A stretch of 64,000 bases of DNA. Source: Fimbriimonas planktonicus. GTDB taxonomy: Bacteria > Armatimonadota > Fimbriimonadia > Fimbriimonadales > Fimbriimonadaceae. Position numbers and translations under genes: made by a program. Shown one piece after another: positions 32,804-42,511 of the stretch. Each line of letters starts with the position of its first letter. Within the stretch, counting starts at the first letter, position 1. Location of the stretch: assembly GCA_965234685.1 (NCBI GenBank), contig OZ248539.1, positions 2,108,001-2,172,000 on the forward strand, read 5' to 3'. Under the pieces are notes generated by a model. The model ran no database searches, was not told the DNA's origin, and saw only the letters and a program-made list of their open reading frames with translations.

Positions 32804-34426
32804 TTGAATGTGCAAAACTTGCTCATGCTCTTCGCCGCCGCCATTCTTCCTCCGCCGACCGCCGATCTGGTGGTCGTAAACGCAAAGATTTGGACGGACG
32901 GTGCGTTGACTCAGTATTCGGTGCTTGGCGTTCGGGCGGGAAAGATCGTTTACGTTGGCAAGAGCACGCAGGGACTACGCGGGCCAAAGACGCAGGTGCT
33001 TGATGCGAAGGGGCGCCTGCTCACTCCCGGAATAATTGATGCCCATACGCATCTTGCCCGGGCCGGCGTCGGTTTCAAGTACGGCCTGGACCTGCGGGTT
33101 GCGACGTCGAAGGCACAGTTCATCGAGTTGGTTCGCAAGAAGGTGACTACCTTGCCGGAAGGAGCCTGGCTGAGCGGCCGCGGGTGGTCGACCGAGAGCT
33201 ACAAGGTGAAGGAAACGCCGCATCGAAACTGGATTGATTCCGTGACCGGAGATCGCCCTGCGGTGCTGACGCGGATGGACGGGCACAGCCTGCTCGCTAA
33301 CTCCGCTGCCCTTCGGCTCGCCGGGATTACGAAGGACGGACCCGCCGATCCTCCGGGAGGGAGTATTGAACGTGATCCGAAAACGGGTGAGCCGACCGGA
33401 ATTCTTGTGGATGCCGCAATGCCGCTGATCCAGACGCCAGCACCATCGCGACTCCAACTTCGCGAAGGGCTGAAGGCGGTGGTAGCGGAGGCTAATCGGT
33501 TCGGGGTCACCGCGGTGGGCGACATCATGGATCCTCTGGCGCTTTCGACGGTTCGCGAGTATGCCGCCAGTCCAGATCGGTCGATCCGATTTGGGGTTTA
33601 TCTTCAATTTGAGTCGCCGATGGTTGTCGGTATGGCAACTCAGGCCAAGCCGATTCCGGGGTGGTTCGAGCCTCGGGGCATCAAGTTGTATATGGATGGC
33701 TCGCTTGGTTCTCGCAGTGCCTTCATGGCCGCGCCTTTTACGAAGCCGCTGCCTACACAACCCGCGGATTGGCGTGGCCTGCCGCGGATTGGGGCAACGA
33801 ACGGACTGTATGCGCAGTTGATCAGAAGCGCGGCGGACGCGAACCTCCAGGTCATCACCCATGCCATTGGGGATCAAGCGAACAAAGAGGCGCTGGACCT
33901 ATATGCTCAGGTGCCTTCGCTCGCTAGTCGGCGGTTTCGGATCGAACATGCCCAGCACTTGTTACCCTCGGAACTTGGCCGGTTCGCTAAGCTCGGGGTG
34001 TTGCCATCAATGCAGCCGTTCCATAAGGCGGACGACGGCCGATATTGCGACGACGTCATCGGCAAAGAGCGAAGCGAGAGCAGCTACACCTTCAAGACTT
34101 TCCTGAAGACCGGAGCAAAACTGACCTTCGGTAGCGACTTTCCGGTCGTGACGATTGATCCTTGGGTCGGTATCCACACGGCCGTTACCGGAGAGATCTT
34201 GGGCGGTTCGATCTGGATGCCAGAGCAGAACATCAGCTTCGACCAGGCGCTGGATGCTTACACTCGGACGAGCGCATACGCGATTTTTCGCGAAAAGGAC
34301 CTTGGCCGACTGGCACCGGGCTATCACGCGGACTTCGTTTTGCTTGATGGCTGGCCTTATGCAAAGAACGGCACCAAGAATCTTCGCGCTAAGGCGAATT
34401 ATGTTGCGGGTCGCAAGGTGTTCTAG
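32804..34426 (+). CDS. YtcJ-like metal-dependent amidohydrolase
   Basis: This 540-residue protein belongs to amidohydrolase family 3. It has LLTPGIIDAHTHLA for the HxH metal pair, LTRMDGHSLLANSAAL, then VITHAIGDQANKEAL and RIEHAQHLLPSELG for the later metal histidines. The catalytic aspartate is in TFGSDFPV and the ending is LGRLAPGYHADFVLLDG. The substrate of YtcJ-like enzymes is usually not known (N-formyl or N-acyl amides are typical). The start is TTG at 32804 or GTG at 32810; a hydrophobic N-terminus (LLMLFAAAILPPP) could be a signal peptide. It follows GH43 by 18 bases and may be co-transcribed. Confidence 0.88.
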   Translation: MNVQNLLMLFAAAILPPPTADLVVVNAKIWTDGALTQYSVLGVRAGKIVYVGKSTQGLRGPKTQVLDAKGRLLTPGIIDAHTHLARAGVGFKYGLDLRVATSKAQFIELVRKKVTTLPEGAWLSGRGWSTESYKVKETPHRNWIDSVTGDRPAVLTRMDGHSLLANSAALRLAGITKDGPADPPGGSIERDPKTGEPTGILVDAAMPLIQTPAPSRLQLREGLKAVVAEANRFGVTAVGDIMDPLALSTVREYAASPDRSIRFGVYLQFESPMVVGMATQAKPIPGWFEPRGIKLYMDGSLGSRSAFMAAPFTKPLPTQPADWRGLPRIGATNGLYAQLIRSAADANLQVITHAIGDQANKEALDLYAQVPSLASRRFRIEHAQHLLPSELGRFAKLGVLPSMQPFHKADDGRYCDDVIGKERSESSYTFKTFLKTGAKLTFGSDFPVVTIDPWVGIHTAVTGEILGGSIWMPEQNISFDQALDAYTRTSAYAIFREKDLGRLAPGYHADFVLLDGWPYAKNGTKNLRAKANYVAGRKVF

Positions 34427-34428
34427 GG

Positions 34429-34692
34429 CTATCGCATTTGGCTTATAATCGCGACGAAAAGAAGGATGCTTATCGCGGCGGTAATCCAGAATGCGACTTT
34501 GAAGGAGCCCTTCTTGGTCTTGTGCCGGAACAGCTGCTGCGCGAGAAACGACCCTGGCCACCCTCCGAGGACAGCGGCAAGGAGCAGATTCTTCTCGGAA
34601 ATCCGCCGCCTGCCCTGCTGGGCCAATTGCTTGTCTAGGTAGATCAACCCAAACGAAACGACGTTACTGGCAATTAGCAAAATCCAAATCAT
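34429..34692 (-). CDS. DUF1294 small membrane protein
   Basis: This 87-residue protein has two or three membrane segments and the DUF1294 pattern: FGLIYLDKQLAQQGRRRISEKNLLLAAVLGGWPGSFLAQQLFRHKTKKGSF. The DK, RISE and RHKT motifs are typical. The function is unknown. It converges on the amidohydrolase gene with a 2-base gap. Confidence 0.88.
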   Translation of the reverse strand: MIWILLIASNVVSFGLIYLDKQLAQQGRRRISEKNLLLAAVLGGWPGSFLAQQLFRHKTKKGSFKVAFWITAAISILLFVAIISQMR

Positions 34693-34852
34693 CTACGTTC
34701 ACAAGCCAGCATACAATCCCCTCGTGGGCATGCAACTGACCACGCGTCCTGCTTCAATGATCAGATTGATCTCACCGGCAGTTTTTATATCCGCCGGAAA
34801 ACCAGTACAAAAGTCTTTATTACGCACGACGTTCTCGCGATTTTGCCAACGA

Positions 34853-34858
34853 TACAAT
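34853..34858 (+). promoter_or_regulatory. -10 box 6 nt before FG-GAP protein start
   Basis: TACAAT ends six bases before the ATG at 34865. No Shine-Dalgarno lies between, which favours that ATG over the upstream in-frame ones and suggests a leaderless message. Confidence 0.5.
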
Positions 34859-34864
34859 CTAAGT

Positions 34865-37792
34865 ATGCTTTTTGCTTTAACATGCCTGACTGTACTTTCC
34901 ATATCGAATGACATCGGCACGAACGAAAATTTGCGCGATTTTGGTCAAGCTCCTGGCCTTTTTCAGCAAGTCGAGCGAGCCGAAAGAAAGTTTGAAAAGT
35001 CTGGCGACAACTTTCTTGCGCAATCTCCGAGACAACAATATTCAGCATCTTTTGCTCGCAGCGGGCAGGTAACGCTCTTGAGCGATGCAGCGAGATTGAA
35101 TCTAAAAATTACTTCCTTTGGATTCGGGTCGGATGCAAAACCGACCTCGACACCTTCACCCCTCATCGGTGCCGACGCTAGAGGCTGGCCGAAGCTGACC
35201 TACTCACGTCCGGGCATCTCGGAGTGGTATGTCAACGAAAAGAACGCGTTGCACCACTGGATGCAGGTTGCGGAACGACCGCGCTCTGCAAGCGGAAATC
35301 TTTGGGTGAAGTTGAGCGTGTCTGGAGCAGACGGCATTCGATCGCTGTCCGATGAAAGCGTAGAAGTTAAATCCAACGGCACAAATCTCACCTATCGAGA
35401 CCTGAAAGTTTGGGATGCGGATGCCCGCCCGGTTCCGGCAAGACTTGAGGTTTCTGGCCAATCGATTTACTTCAACATCGAAGATTCGAACGCGCGCTAT
35501 CCCATCACAATCGATCCCATTTGGACCCAAGAAGGCAAACTGACGGCCAGCGATGCGGTGGCGAGCGACAATGCGGGGCACGTGGTTGCCCTTGATGGCG
35601 ATACGGCAGTTGTCGGCTCGCTCAATGCCGATCTCGGAGTGAACTTTGGTAACGCGGGAGCGGTCTACGTATTCAAACGCACGGGCACTACTTGGGCCCA
35701 GCAGGCAAAACTCACGGCAAGTTCTTCGAGCAGGAATGCTCGGTTTGGTACGTCTGTTGATATTGATGGAGACAAAGTTATTGTTGGTGCTCCAGGAGCG
35801 GTTGTTGGGATCGCAAGAGATGCCGGACTTGCCTATGTTTTCACTCGATCTGGGAGCACTTGGAGCCAAAGCGCCATTCTTTCCGCGCCTGATATTGCCC
35901 AATCTGACCTCTTTGGCTCATCGGTCGCAATCAGCGGGTCGACTGCAGTCGTCGGTTCGCCTCAGGAAGATCCAGGAAACATCTCCAATGCAGGTTCTGC
36001 GTATGTCTTCACATCAAGCAACGATACGTGGTCCTATCACTCCAAGCTTGCAGCAAGTGACGCAGCGGCTGCGGATAACTTCGGCGTTTCGGTCGATATC
36101 TTAAGTACGCGGATTGTTGTAGGCGCAAGTGGCGCAAGCGCGGCTTACACCTTCAACTTTAGGAATCCGAACTGGGAGCAAGAAGCCATTCTTGTCGGCA
36201 CAGACACGCTGTCGGATGACGGATTCGGTCGATCTGTAGCCCTAAACGGCGATCGGTGCGTCGTCGGGGCGAACAATGCAGACCCGAATGCCGCGAGCAA
36301 TGCTGGCGCAGCTTACGTTTTTAAATACACGACTCCGGCTTGGTCCCAAGAGGGCAAACTGATCGCCTCTGATTCTGCGGCCGGTGCTCAATTTGGGTGG
36401 GACGTAGCTATTTCTGGTTCCACCGTTGCCGTGGGAGCCTACTTCGCCGATCCAGATGGAGTAGCCGACGCAGGCTCTGCCTACGTCTTCACCGAAGCTA
36501 GCGGCACCTGGACCCAGGATGCCATTGTGGTTTCATCGGACAAGGCCAGCGGTGACCGATTCGGACATTCGGTAGATATTGACGGCACAACCCTCCTGGC
36601 AGGCGCGCCATTCGCGAACCTAGGTTCGACATCCGACGCGGGTGCCGCCTATTCCTTCCTGGCAACAACGCCGATCTCCACAACCGTCACTTTTCCAACC
36701 GCCGGGATCACCGGAACGAAAGCCGCCGTTGGCACGGTCACGTTGGCCAGCCCAGCCGCCACGGACACCGTGGTTAGCCTCTCCAGCAACGTCTCCGCGC
36801 TGATAGTTCCTGCAAGCACAACCGTGCTCGCTGGGCGATCGACCGCAACCTTTGCCGTGAGTTCAACTGCGGTTACAAGTGACACCGTGGCGACGGTATC
36901 GGCATCTGGAACGGGCCTGACGAGCAGTCAGGGGTCCTTGATTGTCAGAACGCCGCGAGTCGGCAAAGTGGCATACGACAAGGGCTCCCTCATCATGGGA
37001 CAAACGGCAACCGGTACGGTCACTTTGCAGGCCGTGGCGCCGACGGGAGGCACTCTCGTGACGCTGACCTACACCGGACTTGGTATTACCGGACCGTCGA
37101 GCATCACGATCCCGGCTGGAGCATCAACAGGAACGTTTAGCGTTTTGGCTGACACCGTTCTAAGCGAAACGGTCGTTAAAACCGAAGCATTCCCGAGCTT
37201 CAGCGAGAAGTCCGCAACGCTTACCGTCAGCCCACTCGTATTCGGAATCAGCAGTTCTAGTAGCGTATTGCTACAAGGCCAGGCAGGAACAGGAACGATC
37301 ACTCTTGCAAACCCTGCTCCGGCGGAAGGTTTCTCGTTTAGTTTGAGTTCGACTCAAAATCGGTTTATCCTTCCGGCATCGGTTACCGTGCCGGAAGGAG
37401 AGTTATCCGTTAGCTTCCCGGTTGTGGCTGGCTCGCTGCCCATTCCATCCGGAAAGGTGACGGCAACAATGGGCGGACTTTCTCAAGCGATGACCATTTC
37501 CATTATCGAATTGGACGTGCAATCGATCGCGCTGAATCCGAGTACGGTCTCCGCGGGTTCATCGACAACGGCAACCGTAACGCTCACCGCGCCGTCTCCG
37601 ACCGACACGGTTGTCTTCTTGAGCCTTCAAAAGCCAACGCTTGCGAGTGTTCCGGCATCGATCGTGATTCCAGCCGGAAGCACATCGGGAACGTTTACCG
37701 TGAACACGTTCGTCGGCAAGACCGGATTCTTTTCGGTGTACGCGCGGATCGGAACGAAAGGCACGAAAGGAACCAAGATCACGATCAACTAG
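34865..37792 (+). CDS. Large secreted FG-GAP repeat protein with Ig-like C-terminal repeats
   Basis: From the ATG at 34865 it has 975 residues and a signal peptide (MLFALTCLTVLSIS). After a ~200-residue beta-rich N-terminal region, about seven FG-GAP-like blades follow between residues ~210 and 600. Each is built as FG-SVAISGSTAVVGSP, then NAGSAYVFTSS-TWS--AKL-ASD, and together they form an integrin-alpha-like propeller. The C-terminal ~370 residues are four or so Ig-like repeats rich in Thr, Ser and Val (VGTVTLASPAATDTVVSLSS, then GTVTLQAVAPTGGTLVTL, and so on). Proteins of this type sit on the cell surface or in the matrix. No C-terminal sorting signal is evident. Confidence 0.82.
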   Translation: MLFALTCLTVLSISNDIGTNENLRDFGQAPGLFQQVERAERKFEKSGDNFLAQSPRQQYSASFARSGQVTLLSDAARLNLKITSFGFGSDAKPTSTPSPLIGADARGWPKLTYSRPGISEWYVNEKNALHHWMQVAERPRSASGNLWVKLSVSGADGIRSLSDESVEVKSNGTNLTYRDLKVWDADARPVPARLEVSGQSIYFNIEDSNARYPITIDPIWTQEGKLTASDAVASDNAGHVVALDGDTAVVGSLNADLGVNFGNAGAVYVFKRTGTTWAQQAKLTASSSSRNARFGTSVDIDGDKVIVGAPGAVVGIARDAGLAYVFTRSGSTWSQSAILSAPDIAQSDLFGSSVAISGSTAVVGSPQEDPGNISNAGSAYVFTSSNDTWSYHSKLAASDAAAADNFGVSVDILSTRIVVGASGASAAYTFNFRNPNWEQEAILVGTDTLSDDGFGRSVALNGDRCVVGANNADPNAASNAGAAYVFKYTTPAWSQEGKLIASDSAAGAQFGWDVAISGSTVAVGAYFADPDGVADAGSAYVFTEASGTWTQDAIVVSSDKASGDRFGHSVDIDGTTLLAGAPFANLGSTSDAGAAYSFLATTPISTTVTFPTAGITGTKAAVGTVTLASPAATDTVVSLSSNVSALIVPASTTVLAGRSTATFAVSSTAVTSDTVATVSASGTGLTSSQGSLIVRTPRVGKVAYDKGSLIMGQTATGTVTLQAVAPTGGTLVTLTYTGLGITGPSSITIPAGASTGTFSVLADTVLSETVVKTEAFPSFSEKSATLTVSPLVFGISSSSSVLLQGQAGTGTITLANPAPAEGFSFSLSSTQNRFILPASVTVPEGELSVSFPVVAGSLPIPSGKVTATMGGLSQAMTISIIELDVQSIALNPSTVSAGSSTTATVTLTAPSPTDTVVFLSLQKPTLASVPASIVIPAGSTSGTFTVNTFVGKTGFFSVYARIGTKGTKGTKITIN

Positions 37793-37798
37793 GCGCTT

Positions 37799-38884
37799 CT
37801 AGTCTTCTTCTAGGACGTACTTCCCTCGTCGGCTTCCGCCGACGAGGACGGTTTCGCCGTCGTTCTTTTCTAAGGGCAGGAACTTCACTTCGGGCATGCG
37901 TTTCAGGTGTTGGGCGAGTTCGGTGGAGTGGGTGGTGACCCAGATTTGGCTCGACATTGAGGCGTACTCAAGCATTCTCGCGAGCGGCGCGATGGCGGCG
38001 GAGTTGAGGCTGGCTTCGGGCTCGTTGAAAAACATGAGCTGCGGCGGGTGCGGGTGATAGCAGGCGGCAGCAAGGCAGAGAAGTTTCAGGGTGCCGTCGG
38101 ACAGTTCCCTTGGCTCGGTTGGGCGCATCAGGCCCTGATGCGCAAACGAAAAATTAATGTGTTGAATGACGAGACTGGATTCAGGTAGAGCTTCTTGTAG
38201 AAGAGAATTCAGTTGACGATCTTCGTCCATTTGTTGGATAAGGAATAGGGATGCACCTAAGTTACTTCCATCAGGTTCGAACCTCCGAGGATACGTGTTG
38301 GGACTTTGTCTCCGTGCGGGTGCGTCTACATCAGTTCGAAACTCGTGATACAGCACCCACTGCTCGGCCGCCTGCCGGATGCTCTGCAAATACGGAAAGT
38401 CCTCAGGATTAGAGGGTTGCGCAAAGATTGAAAGCGTGTCGACGAGATCAAAGCGCCGTGTCTGCTCGCCAGACAGTTTTCGAAACATGCCGCTCGACTT
38501 ACCGCGGTCAACCATCACTCGCCCACCGAGTTTGAGTTGCTCCCGCTGAATGATTGGGTCCAGTGGAAACAGTGGAAATCGGTCTGCGGGTTGGAATCCG
38601 AACTCAAGTTCGTACTCAAACTCGTCGCTAACCAATTTCAATTCGATCGTCTGTCTCGGCGCAACTTTTCTCGGCCCGGCCCAATAGACGGAACCAAGCC
38701 CGCCTTCTTCGACGAGTCGCTCGTTTAGCCTTCCGAGAATCGTCTCCTTCACGAGCCGAAAGGCGTTGAAAAGGTTGCTCTTGCCACAGCCGTTTGCGCC
38801 GGTTACGACGTTGATGTGCTTCAGCCGCACTTCGAGATCGTAGATCGACCGGTACTTTGAAACGCTGAAAGATCGAATCTGCAA
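37799..38884 (-). CDS. SMC/OLD-like AAA ATPase (ABC-type head, AAA_21)
   Basis: This 361-residue protein starts with TTG at 38884, three bases after the recQ stop, with GGAG upstream. It has Walker A GANGCGKS (29-36), the signature ELSDGTLKLLCLAAA, Walker B PQLMFFNEPEASLN and the H-loop VTTHSTELAQ. This is the complete ABC-type ATPase set of RecF/OLD-like proteins, but there is no TOPRIM nuclease domain. Proteins of this kind take part in DNA repair or, paired with other proteins, in anti-phage defence. The tight operon with recQ suggests a DNA-linked role. Confidence 0.85.
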   Translation of the reverse strand: MQIRSFSVSKYRSIYDLEVRLKHINVVTGANGCGKSNLFNAFRLVKETILGRLNERLVEEGGLGSVYWAGPRKVAPRQTIELKLVSDEFEYELEFGFQPADRFPLFPLDPIIQREQLKLGGRVMVDRGKSSGMFRKLSGEQTRRFDLVDTLSIFAQPSNPEDFPYLQSIRQAAEQWVLYHEFRTDVDAPARRQSPNTYPRRFEPDGSNLGASLFLIQQMDEDRQLNSLLQEALPESSLVIQHINFSFAHQGLMRPTEPRELSDGTLKLLCLAAACYHPHPPQLMFFNEPEASLNSAAIAPLARMLEYASMSSQIWVTTHSTELAQHLKRMPEVKFLPLEKNDGETVLVGGSRRGKYVLEED

Positions 38885-38887
38885 GGC

Positions 38888-41053
38888 TTAACTCTCCGTT
38901 TCCAAAAACGCACGAACGACGCGGATTTTATCGTACGGCACGGTTTCGCTCAGATACTCAAAGACCGGTTTCAACTGGGTTCCGCCGACTGCGGCAAGCG
39001 CGGCTTTGACCCGTGCAATCGTTTCGGCATCGATCCAGGGCTCAATAGACTTTGGCTTTGATGTCGCGACCCAGGTGGCGAGATGTCCCCAGACCGTTGT
39101 CGGCTTGACGCTGGCGATGCGGCAAATGTCCTCGATACTGGCGTGGGCTTCGAAGTGGTCGGCGTAGCTACCATTCTTCGGCAATGCCTTGGTGCTCTGG
39201 ATGACCGGCGTCGCGCCGGTATCGAGCCCGGCACCGGTTTCTTCCGCGAACTCGCGGATCATTCGCAGCAAGCTGGAACCGTACTCGGCGGCCTGCTTCT
39301 CGCCAACCCCCGAGATCGCACGGAGATTCTCTGGCGTCGAGGGTCGAATGCTGGCGACTCGCATGAGCGTGGCATCGTGGAAGATGACGTAGGCCGGGAC
39401 GCCTTTCTCCGCCGAAGTTGCCCGTCGCCAGGTTCGAAACTTGACATACAGTTCCTCAGAAACGGCGTCGAGCTCGGTGCTGGTTGCCTTCACCGAACGC
39501 ACAAGGGCCACGTTCTCGATCAGGCTAACTTCGGCTCCGGTCTCCAAAACCTCCCGGCCAGTCTCGGTTACCGAGAGCACCGGATAGTCCCCGCCGGACA
39601 CCTGGAGCAGTCCCAGATCCACCATTTGGTGAATCCAAGAGGACACGCGTTCCTTTTCTTCGGATGCGAATGCCCCGAACCCCGGTGCGCGGTCAGCCCC
39701 GCGTTCCAGAATCATCTTCACTCGCGAGCCGAGAAGGACGCCGGCCAAAACGCCGACACCGAAGCTCTTTTCCCCTTCGGAAAGGGCAATCGCCGTCTCC
39801 AAGATTCGTGTCGCCACCGCCTGAGAGTTGCCCAGCCGTTTCATCCCACCGGTGCACACGTCACACGCGCCGCACCCGCCATCTGAAACCGGATATTCCT
39901 GTCCAAAGTGCTCGCTCAGCGCCTTGTGCCGACACTCGTGCGAGGTCGCAAACCGCCGCACCTCTTCCAGAAGCGTGAGGTGGTGCGGGTCGCCACCTGC
40001 AAGCAGGCGCTTCAGCCGAAGCACGTCGCCGTGGCTGTAGAGCAACACACATTCGCTCGGCTGCCCGTCTCGGCCGGCGCGGCCCGTTTCTTGTTGATAG
40101 CCCTCCATGCTCTTTGGGATGCACTCATGGATGACGCAGCGAACGTTTCCACGGTCAATGCCCATGCCGAAGGCGACGGTCGCGACGATGACGTTCACCT
40201 TTTCCTGGGCGAAGTTTTCGCTGACTTTTCGCCGAACATCGTTTGGCAGACCAGCATGGTAGGCAACCGCGCTGATTCCGCGAGCGACTAGAGCATTCGC
40301 GATGCTCTCCGTATCCTTCCGCGCCAGGCAATAGACGATCACGCCTTCATCGGGATAGCGGCCGACCGCTTCCGCAATGCGGCCGACCGTGTCGTCTTTC
40401 GATACGATCCGGTAGGTCAGGTTGGGTCGGTCAAAGATTCCGACGAATTTCAAGGGCCGCTCAAGGCCGAGCTGAATTGCGATGTCGCGTTGCACTTTCG
40501 GCGTTGCGGTGGCGGTGAACGCCTGTACCGGCACCCCCGGGAACGCTTCTTTAATGCGATGCAATAGTCGGAACTCGGGCCGGAAGTCGTGCCCCCAAGC
40601 GCTAATACAGTGGGCTTCGTCGATGGCAAATCGAGCGACCCCTCGACCCTGCTTTAGCAAGTTCAAAGTTGCGGGAAGCAGGAGTCTCTCCGGGCTGACG
40701 TAGAGCAGGCGGAGATCACCGGCCCGTAGCTTCGCAACAATGCTCGCCTCTTCCTCTGGGCTCAAGGACGAGTTCAGCGCGGCCGCCGGAACGCCGACAA
40801 CCGAAAGCGAATCGACCTGGTCCTTCATTAAGGCGATGAGGGGAGAAATCACGACGGTGAGGGTGTTGGTCACAATCGCGGGCAGTTGGAAGCAAAGGCT
40901 CTTTCCGCCGCCAGTCGGCATGACCACCACGGCGTCGCGATTCTTGAGCGAAGCGCTGACCACTTCACTCTGTAGTGGGCGTAACTCGTTGAAACCCCAT
41001 ACTCGGTTCAGCGCCGCCGAAACGCCTTCTTGCTCCATCACCGGTGCTGCCAT
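38888..41053 (-). CDS. recQ: ATP-dependent DNA helicase RecQ
   Basis: This 721-residue protein has the full RecQ order. The helicase core carries VVVMPTGGGKSLCFQLPA (Walker A, ~44-52), IDEAHCISAWGHDFRPE (DEAH at 145-148) and QETGRAGRDGQPSECVLLY. A zinc-binding part follows (ECRHK, GGCGACDVC), then the RQC winged helix. An HRDC domain comes near residue 545-610 (PAYVIFHDATLMRVASIRPSTPENL). An extra C-terminal helix-turn-helix (SIEDICRIASVKPTTVWGHLATW) follows, as in longer RecQ proteins of several phyla. It unwinds DNA 3' to 5' in recombination repair. A good promoter lies just upstream, and an SMC/OLD-like ATPase gene follows by 3 bases. Confidence 0.96.
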   Translation of the reverse strand: MAAPVMEQEGVSAALNRVWGFNELRPLQSEVVSASLKNRDAVVVMPTGGGKSLCFQLPAIVTNTLTVVISPLIALMKDQVDSLSVVGVPAAALNSSLSPEEEASIVAKLRAGDLRLLYVSPERLLLPATLNLLKQGRGVARFAIDEAHCISAWGHDFRPEFRLLHRIKEAFPGVPVQAFTATATPKVQRDIAIQLGLERPLKFVGIFDRPNLTYRIVSKDDTVGRIAEAVGRYPDEGVIVYCLARKDTESIANALVARGISAVAYHAGLPNDVRRKVSENFAQEKVNVIVATVAFGMGIDRGNVRCVIHECIPKSMEGYQQETGRAGRDGQPSECVLLYSHGDVLRLKRLLAGGDPHHLTLLEEVRRFATSHECRHKALSEHFGQEYPVSDGGCGACDVCTGGMKRLGNSQAVATRILETAIALSEGEKSFGVGVLAGVLLGSRVKMILERGADRAPGFGAFASEEKERVSSWIHQMVDLGLLQVSGGDYPVLSVTETGREVLETGAEVSLIENVALVRSVKATSTELDAVSEELYVKFRTWRRATSAEKGVPAYVIFHDATLMRVASIRPSTPENLRAISGVGEKQAAEYGSSLLRMIREFAEETGAGLDTGATPVIQSTKALPKNGSYADHFEAHASIEDICRIASVKPTTVWGHLATWVATSKPKSIEPWIDAETIARVKAALAAVGGTQLKPVFEYLSETVPYDKIRVVRAFLETES

Positions 41054-41074
41054 GTCTATCTTTCTCGCGCATTT

Positions 41075-41104
41075 AGTATAGACAAGCGACTACCCATTTG
41101 CCAA
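41075..41104 (-). promoter_or_regulatory. recQ promoter
   Basis: TTGGCA (41104-41099) and TATACT (41080-41075) with an 18-base spacer lie 21 bases before the recQ ATG. The same stretch contains GTCTAT/ATAGAC as a wide inverted repeat. Confidence 0.6.
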
Positions 41105-41168
41105 CACTAGTAGTGAAATTTTAAGGTCCGACTCCGTTGCGAAGGATGAACGTCAGGAACAGAATAAG

Positions 41169-42464
41169 ATGAACCCTATGCCCCACAAAGCCGCCGCCGT
41201 TGCCGTCATATGCCTCGTGATTTCCGGGAGTGCATTTGCCCAAGCCGGCCCGTTCACGAAGTTGGCCCCGGCAGATGCTCCAGCAAAGAAGAGCCCCAAC
41301 TCATTCAAGACTGGCAAGTACCGCAGCCTCTTCCGCGAGATCGGCAAGACGGACACGGAGATTACGGCGAAGCTGAACGAGGCGTGGAACAAGTTGTTCC
41401 TGGGCAACCCGTCGAGCGAGCGTGTTTACTTCGAAGTCGGTCCTGACATGGCCTACATCAAGGACATTGGCAACAATGATGTGCGAAGCGAAGGCATGTC
41501 TTACGGCATGATGCTGGCCGTGCAATACGGCAGGAAAGCCGAGTTCGATCGGCTTTGGAAGTGGTCTAAGACCCACATGCAGCACGCGAGCGGGCCGTGG
41601 AAGGGCTACTTTGCGTGGCAGTGCAACGATGCCGGAAAGAAACTCGCCAACGCGCCGGCTTCCGATGGTGAGGAGTACTTTGCGACGGCCCTATTCTTCG
41701 CGGCCGGCCGCTGGGGATCGGGCTCCGGAATCTACAACTATCGTTCCGAGGCCGATGCGATTTTGCATCACATGCTGCACAAGGAAGAGGACAACGGCGG
41801 AAAGACGGACACCGTGACGAACATGTTCAATCGAAAGGAGAAGCAGGTGGTGTTTGTCCCGAACGGCACCGCCGCCACCTTCACCGACCCTTCCTACCAC
41901 CTTCCCGCCTTCTATGAACTTTGGTCGCGCTGGGCCAAGAAGGATCGGGCATTTTGGAAAGAAGCGGCCATCACCAGCCGAAAGTACTTCCGGAAAGCCG
42001 CGCACCCAGTGACGGGGCTGACCCCGGACTATTCAAGCTTCGACGGAAAGCCGATGAAGGCGCCGTGGGATCCGAACAATCGATCTGACAACTTCTTGTT
42101 TGATGCCGTTCGGGTGGGCGGCAACATTTCGATGGACCACGCTTGGTTTGCCGCCGACCCCTGGCAGGTTCAGCAGTCGAACCGCATGCTGAAATTCTTC
42201 GACGCCCAAAAACCGACCTATGTAGGCAGCTATAGCCTCGATGGCAAGCCATTGGTGGAATACACCCCCACCGGGCTCCGGGCGATGAATGCGGCGAGCG
42301 CAATGGCCAGCACTTCGCCGGTCTCGAAGCGATTTGTGAAAGACCTTTGGGATGCCCAGGTGCCGAACGGACAGTGGCGGTATTACGACGGCATGCTTTA
42401 CATGTTCGGGCTCTTGCATGCCAGCGGCCAGTACCGAATTTGGGCTCCGAAAGCGGGCCGCTAG
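41169..42464 (+). CDS. GH8 reducing-end xylose-releasing exo-oligoxylanase (Rex-like)
   Basis: This 431-residue protein has a signal peptide (to about SAFAQ at residue 25). The GH8 (alpha/alpha)6 barrel carries the acid E108 in NNDVRSEGMSYGMMLAVQYG, the aromatic FAWQCNDAGK, and ASDGEEYFATALFFAAGRWG, which holds a conserved aspartate. Rex-type GH8 enzymes remove xylose from the reducing end of xylo-oligosaccharides. The RSEGMSYGMM form is characteristic of that group rather than of GH8 cellulases. An AGGAACAG is upstream of the ATG. It leads a run with CE7 and a GH-D-like gene. Confidence 0.88.
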   Translation: MNPMPHKAAAVAVICLVISGSAFAQAGPFTKLAPADAPAKKSPNSFKTGKYRSLFREIGKTDTEITAKLNEAWNKLFLGNPSSERVYFEVGPDMAYIKDIGNNDVRSEGMSYGMMLAVQYGRKAEFDRLWKWSKTHMQHASGPWKGYFAWQCNDAGKKLANAPASDGEEYFATALFFAAGRWGSGSGIYNYRSEADAILHHMLHKEEDNGGKTDTVTNMFNRKEKQVVFVPNGTAATFTDPSYHLPAFYELWSRWAKKDRAFWKEAAITSRKYFRKAAHPVTGLTPDYSSFDGKPMKAPWDPNNRSDNFLFDAVRVGGNISMDHAWFAADPWQVQQSNRMLKFFDAQKPTYVGSYSLDGKPLVEYTPTGLRAMNAASAMASTSPVSKRFVKDLWDAQVPNGQWRYYDGMLYMFGLLHASGQYRIWAPKAGR

Positions 42465-42467
42465 CCG

Positions 42468-42496
42468 TTTACAAAGCTTCCCAAATGGTCTAGGAT
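42468..42496 (+). promoter_or_regulatory. Internal promoter before the CE7 gene
   Basis: TTTACA (42468-42473), a 17-base spacer and TAGGAT (42491-42496) fit in the 47-base gap between GH8 and CE7, so CE7 may have its own start besides read-through. Confidence 0.45.
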
Positions 42497-42511
42497 GAAC
42501 ACATTCTCAAT

